DNA of 9,019 bases from Pseudomonadota bacterium (GTDB taxonomy: Bacteria > Pseudomonadota > Alphaproteobacteria > Sphingomonadales > Sphingomonadaceae): contig JAEZCS010000182.1 in the NCBI GenBank assembly GCA_023433445.1, positions 1 to 9,019 on the forward strand, in the 5' to 3' direction. The notes below the pieces were generated by a model. The model had not been told where the DNA came from. It saw only the letters and a program-made list of their open reading frames with translations, and did no database searches. Below, piece by piece: positions 6,192 through 9,019 of this stretch; the first letter of the stretch is position 1; the number at the start of each line of letters is the position of its first letter. The position numbers and the translations under genes were made by a program.

Positions 6192-8195
6192 ATGAGCGAT
6201 GCGGGCCGGTGGCGGCTTGCCGGAACTGCGCTGCTGCTGTTGCTGGCGTTGTTCGTCGCCGGGTGGGATTGGGACGAACCGCTTGGCGGAGCCGGATCGC
6301 AACGCGAAATCCCGACTGCGGACGCCGAACGCGGCCTGTACGATTGGCGCGTGGCTGCCTTTGCGCCCCGAGTGGAGCAGGACAGGCGCATCCTGATGGT
6401 CGTTTATGACGACCAGACATTGATCGCGACGCGCAAGCGTTCGCCATTGGATCGCGGGCTTCTCGCTCGCGCACTCCGCAACCTGGACACTATGGGTGCG
6501 AAGTCGATCGGGATCGACATCCTGTTCGATCAGCCGCAGGATGAGGACGCGGAACTGCTGTCCGCCCTGCATGCCATGCGCACGCCGGTCTGGCTTGGCT
6601 ATGCCAATTTCGGGGATAACCACGAACAGATCATCTTCGAACAGCAGCAATATCTCGACCAGTTCCTGGCGCAGGCCCGGACGGATCGGGTCAGGCCAGC
6701 CAGCATTCGCCTGGAAACCGACAGCGACAATGTCGCGCGCAGCTGGCCGGTACCCGTGGCGGGCCAGCCTCCGTTGCTGTCACTGGCGATGCAGCCGTCC
6801 GATACCTTCGCTCGCTATCGCGGCGCCATCCAGTACCGCATGCCGCGCGCCCAAGCGGACGGATCGGAAGAAGCGGTAATCCCGAGCCTTCAAATCGACC
6901 TGATCGCCGACCCCGCAATGGCTGACGCCCTGTCGCCGATAGTGCGCGGCCGTCATGTGCTGATCGGGGGCGACATCGTCGATATCGATCAGTTCGAAAC
7001 GCCTCTGTCCGGGCGGCAGGCGAAATCGACGATGATCGGGCTGGAAGTGCATGCAACCATGTTGGCGCAGCTGCTCGACGGCGCACTGCTGCCCGCAGTG
7101 CCCGGCTGGGCTTTATGGGCGGCGGCGGTGCTGATCGTGCTGGCCGCGTCGCTGACCAGCCTTGCCGATCTGCGATGGTTCTGGCTGATCCCCGCATTTG
7201 GTTTTCAGGCTGGCGCGATAGCGGGCCTGCCGCTTTGGTTGCAGGCCCGCGGATGGGATACCAAGGGGTTGCCAGCTGTGGGCTGGGCGCTTGGCTGGGT
7301 CATTGCGTTCGCCGTGGTGAGCGCTGCGGCAAGAGCGGTAAATTCGCAGCAGCGCCGCTTCGCGCAAGCCGCGCTTGGCAAATATCTACCCCGCGACATT
7401 GCCGCGCAGATCCTGGCCGAGCCGGAGAAGCTGGCGCTTCATGGTGAAAAGCGGCCGATCTTCACCCTGTTCACCGACCTTGAGGGGTTTACCAAGCTCA
7501 GCCACGCCATCGCGCCGGAAATGGTCGCCCAGTTGCTGAACCGCTATCTCGACATGTTGAGCGACGTGGTGCTGGCCCATGGAGGCACGATCGACAAATT
7601 CGTTGGCGATGCGGTCGTCGCATTTTGGGGGGCGCCGATCGCGCGGGAGGATGACGGGCGCAATGCCGCGCTCGCGGCTTATGCCATGTGGCAGGCGGGG
7701 GAGGAGTTCCGGCAGGATTTGCCGCCCGGCGTTCCCCCGATCGGGCGAACGCGCGTGGGTCTGCATCATGGCGATGCGATCGTGGGCAATTTTGGTGGCG
7801 AGGGCCGCATCCAGTATACGGCGTTGGGCGACAGCATGAACACGGCCGCACGGCTGGAAGCGGCGAACAAACCGCTGGAAACATCCGTGCTGGTTTCGCG
7901 CGAGGCAGCGGAACGGTCGAACCTCGACTGGTGGCGTCCCATGGGTCGGGTCAGGCTGCGTGGGCGTGCGACCCCGGTCGACCTGTTCGAACCCGCGCCG
8001 GGCTTCCCGGTCGAAGACCGTGACCTGCTGAGCGCGGCGCTGGCCGCCTTCGATACCGACGAAGCGGACAAGCGGACTGCCGCACTGGCCGCGTTGAAAG
8101 CGGTGGCGCAGAAATATCCAGGTGATGCGGGACTTTCCAATCTCGTGTATCGTTATAGCAATATTGGGGAGGGAGGAACTTATGGTCTGGGCTAG
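6192..8195 (+). CDS. CHASE2 domain-containing class III adenylate/guanylate cyclase
   Basis: The 667-residue membrane receptor makes a cyclic nucleotide, probably cAMP. It has an N-terminal membrane segment (8-25), an extracytoplasmic CHASE2 sensor (about 45-300, with VVYDDQTL, a SIGIDILFDQP strand, HVLIGGDIVDIDQFETP and GLEVHATMLAQLL), three membrane segments (306-327, 329-350, 361-383) and a cytoplasmic cyclase domain (about 415-575). Metal-binding aspartates D429 (FTDLEGFT) and D473 (KFVGDA) are present, as are transition-state N550 and R554 (NTAARLE). The base-selecting pair K469/T543 fits class IIIb adenylate cyclases. The last 90 residues are helical and unassigned. The reading frame is open upstream, with other starts at ATG 6090 (inside the CHAT gene), ATG 6153 and GTG 6189. 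I chose 6192 because GGGG (6178-6181) lies before it and the protein then begins directly with its membrane anchor. GTG 6189 is nearly as good. Confidence 0.93.
   Translation: MSDAGRWRLAGTALLLLLALFVAGWDWDEPLGGAGSQREIPTADAERGLYDWRVAAFAPRVEQDRRILMVVYDDQTLIATRKRSPLDRGLLARALRNLDTMGAKSIGIDILFDQPQDEDAELLSALHAMRTPVWLGYANFGDNHEQIIFEQQQYLDQFLAQARTDRVRPASIRLETDSDNVARSWPVPVAGQPPLLSLAMQPSDTFARYRGAIQYRMPRAQADGSEEAVIPSLQIDLIADPAMADALSPIVRGRHVLIGGDIVDIDQFETPLSGRQAKSTMIGLEVHATMLAQLLDGALLPAVPGWALWAAAVLIVLAASLTSLADLRWFWLIPAFGFQAGAIAGLPLWLQARGWDTKGLPAVGWALGWVIAFAVVSAAARAVNSQQRRFAQAALGKYLPRDIAAQILAEPEKLALHGEKRPIFTLFTDLEGFTKLSHAIAPEMVAQLLNRYLDMLSDVVLAHGGTIDKFVGDAVVAFWGAPIAREDDGRNAALAAYAMWQAGEEFRQDLPPGVPPIGRTRVGLHHGDAIVGNFGGEGRIQYTALGDSMNTAARLEAANKPLETSVLVSREAAERSNLDWWRPMGRVRLRGRATPVDLFEPAPGFPVEDRDLLSAALAAFDTDEADKRTAALAALKAVAQKYPGDAGLSNLVYRYSNIGEGGTYGLG
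8171..8178 (+). promoter_or_regulatory. Ribosome binding site deciding the start at 8182
   Basis: GGGAGGAA lies inside the end of the cyclase gene, 3 bases before the ATG at 8182. It selects that start over the upstream in-frame ATG at 8122, which would put 20 extra residues before the signal peptide. The chosen start overlaps the cyclase stop (TAG, 8193-8195) by 14 bases, as in translationally coupled pairs. Confidence 0.75.
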
Positions 8196-8895
8196 GGGGG
8201 CAGTCGCACTCGGGATGGCGGCGGCTCTGGCGGCGGCGCCCGCATGGGCTGAAAGCCTGGTGGTGAGGTCTTCGGGGCCCTCCGCCGGAAGCTATGCGCC
8301 GGGCAAGAAGCTTGCCGACGGCGGATCGCTGCTGCTGAAGGCGGGCGACGTGGTGACCTTGCTCGACGCGAAAAGCACGCGGACCTTGCGCGGCCCCGGC
8401 CGCTTCAACGTGACAGCGGAGGCGGCAAAACCTGCATCCAACGTGACCATGGCAGCGCTGCTCGATACCAAGCGCGTACGGCGCGCGCGGACCGGAGCAG
8501 TGCGGGGCGCTGTAGGTGAAGCCTCAGCGGCGACGAAGCGGCCCAATTTATGGCTGGTCGATGTCGCGCAGCCAGGGGTGCTCTGCGTTACTGATCCTGC
8601 GGCCGTGCGCCTGTGGCGCGCCGACGCTGAAAAGCCGGCCACGGTCCGCATCAGCGGCGGTGGAGTGCAGGCTCCCGCCGATTTTGCCGCCAGTGAGCCG
8701 ATTGCCGCCTGGCCCGCAGCGCTGCCGATCACGGATGGCGCTGCCTACCGCATCGATTCGGGCGGACGTTCGACGGATATTCGCTTTGCTCTGCTGGGTA
8801 CGGCCAATAGCGGGATCGATGGCATGGCGTCGGCGCTGATCGCCAAGGGCTGTCAGGCACAGCTTGATCTGCTGATCGATACGGCAGCGCGCTAA
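8182..8895 (+). CDS. Exported FecR-like hypothetical protein
   Basis: The 237-residue product begins with a clear signal peptide: R5, a hydrophobic stretch at 7-19, and AWA at 21-23 followed by ES. It has no other membrane segment, so it should be a soluble periplasmic protein. Residues 40-75 follow the pattern of a FecR-type beta domain: G-x-x-L, G-x-x-L-x-L-x-x-GD-x-VTLLD, then TRTLRGPGRF. A basic stretch follows (98-108). The C-terminal part (122-237) is beta-rich, with LWLVDV, VLCVTD and RLWRAD, and holds C135 and C224, which could form a disulfide. It lacks the N-terminal anti-sigma part of true FecR proteins, and no sigma factor gene is adjacent. It is coupled to the CHASE2 cyclase by a 14-base overlap, suggesting a shared job, perhaps as ligand-binding partner of the sensor. 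The exact function is unknown; the FecR resemblance is by motif pattern only. Confidence 0.85.
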   Translation: MVWARGAVALGMAAALAAAPAWAESLVVRSSGPSAGSYAPGKKLADGGSLLLKAGDVVTLLDAKSTRTLRGPGRFNVTAEAAKPASNVTMAALLDTKRVRRARTGAVRGAVGEASAATKRPNLWLVDVAQPGVLCVTDPAAVRLWRADAEKPATVRISGGGVQAPADFAASEPIAAWPAALPITDGAAYRIDSGGRSTDIRFALLGTANSGIDGMASALIAKGCQAQLDLLIDTAAR

Positions 8896-8911
8896 AGACT
8901 TGATACGCGGG

Positions 8912-8939
8912 CGGGTGGCGGGCACAGCGCCCTCACCCG
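8912..8939 (+). terminator. GC-rich stem-loop after the last gene of operon 2
   Basis: CGGGTG (8912-8917) can pair with CACCCG (8934-8939), and GGGC (8920-8923) with GCCC (8929-8932), around the loop ACAGC. The internal bulge is GC against T. The structure starts 17 bases after the TAA of the FecR-like gene, where a terminator is expected. No run of T follows, so it is not a classical intrinsic terminator. It could instead protect the 3' end or mark a Rho-dependent end. Confidence 0.33.
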
Positions 8940-9019
8940 GACGGTCGCAGCGGCGGGATGACAGGCCATAAGGCCGCTTCCCTCCTATTTTGGGGGTTGA
9001 TACGTCGATGGGGTTTCAG

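Noticed and set aside
8122..8181. Upstream in-frame ATG for the FecR-like protein
   Set aside because: It would place 20 residues before the signal peptide and overlap the cyclase by 74 bases. The strong GGGAGGAA site belongs to the ATG at 8182.

Overview
The window looks like chromosomal DNA of a high-GC alphaproteobacterium, most likely a sphingomonad (Sphingobium/Sphingomonas type). The reasons are strong GC bias at third codon positions, long antisense shadow ORFs, an EcfG-type general-stress promoter, and a CHAT / CHASE2-cyclase / FecR-like gene set of a style I associate with this group. The genus assignment is inference. I see no tRNA, rRNA, CRISPR array, insertion sequence or phage gene. 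All six genes are on the + strand, in two operons.

Layout. Positions 1-236 hold no gene that I can support. A GGAAC-N17-CGTT element (237-262) lies just upstream of operon 1 (289-2897). Operon 1 encodes an SRPBCC-fold protein, a zinc-dependent formaldehyde/alcohol dehydrogenase-like enzyme, and a classical short-chain dehydrogenase/reductase. The first two genes overlap by one base (TGATG) and the third follows after 15 bp. The 133-bp gap at 2898-3030 contains a weak sigma70-like promoter and a perfect 12-bp palindrome.

Operon 2 (3031-8895) encodes three proteins. The first is a 1038-residue exported TPR-CHAT protein with an intact His/Cys caspase-type dyad and a TTG start. The second is a CHASE2-sensor class III nucleotidyl cyclase with all metal and transition-state residues, predicted to make cAMP. 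The third is a small exported protein with a FecR-like beta motif, whose start overlaps the cyclase stop. Positions 8896-9019 hold a GC-rich hairpin and perhaps the start of another gene at the window edge.

How the genes may work together. Operon 1 reads as a stress-induced redox/detoxification set under the general stress response. In operon 2 the CHAT protein and the FecR-like protein both carry signal peptides. The CHASE2 domain sits between the first and second membrane segments of the cyclase, on the same side of the inner membrane. This geometry suggests an envelope-sensing module: periplasmic protease-like protein and FecR-like accessory -> CHASE2 -> cytoplasmic cAMP. The topology is read from the sequence; the signalling connection is inference.
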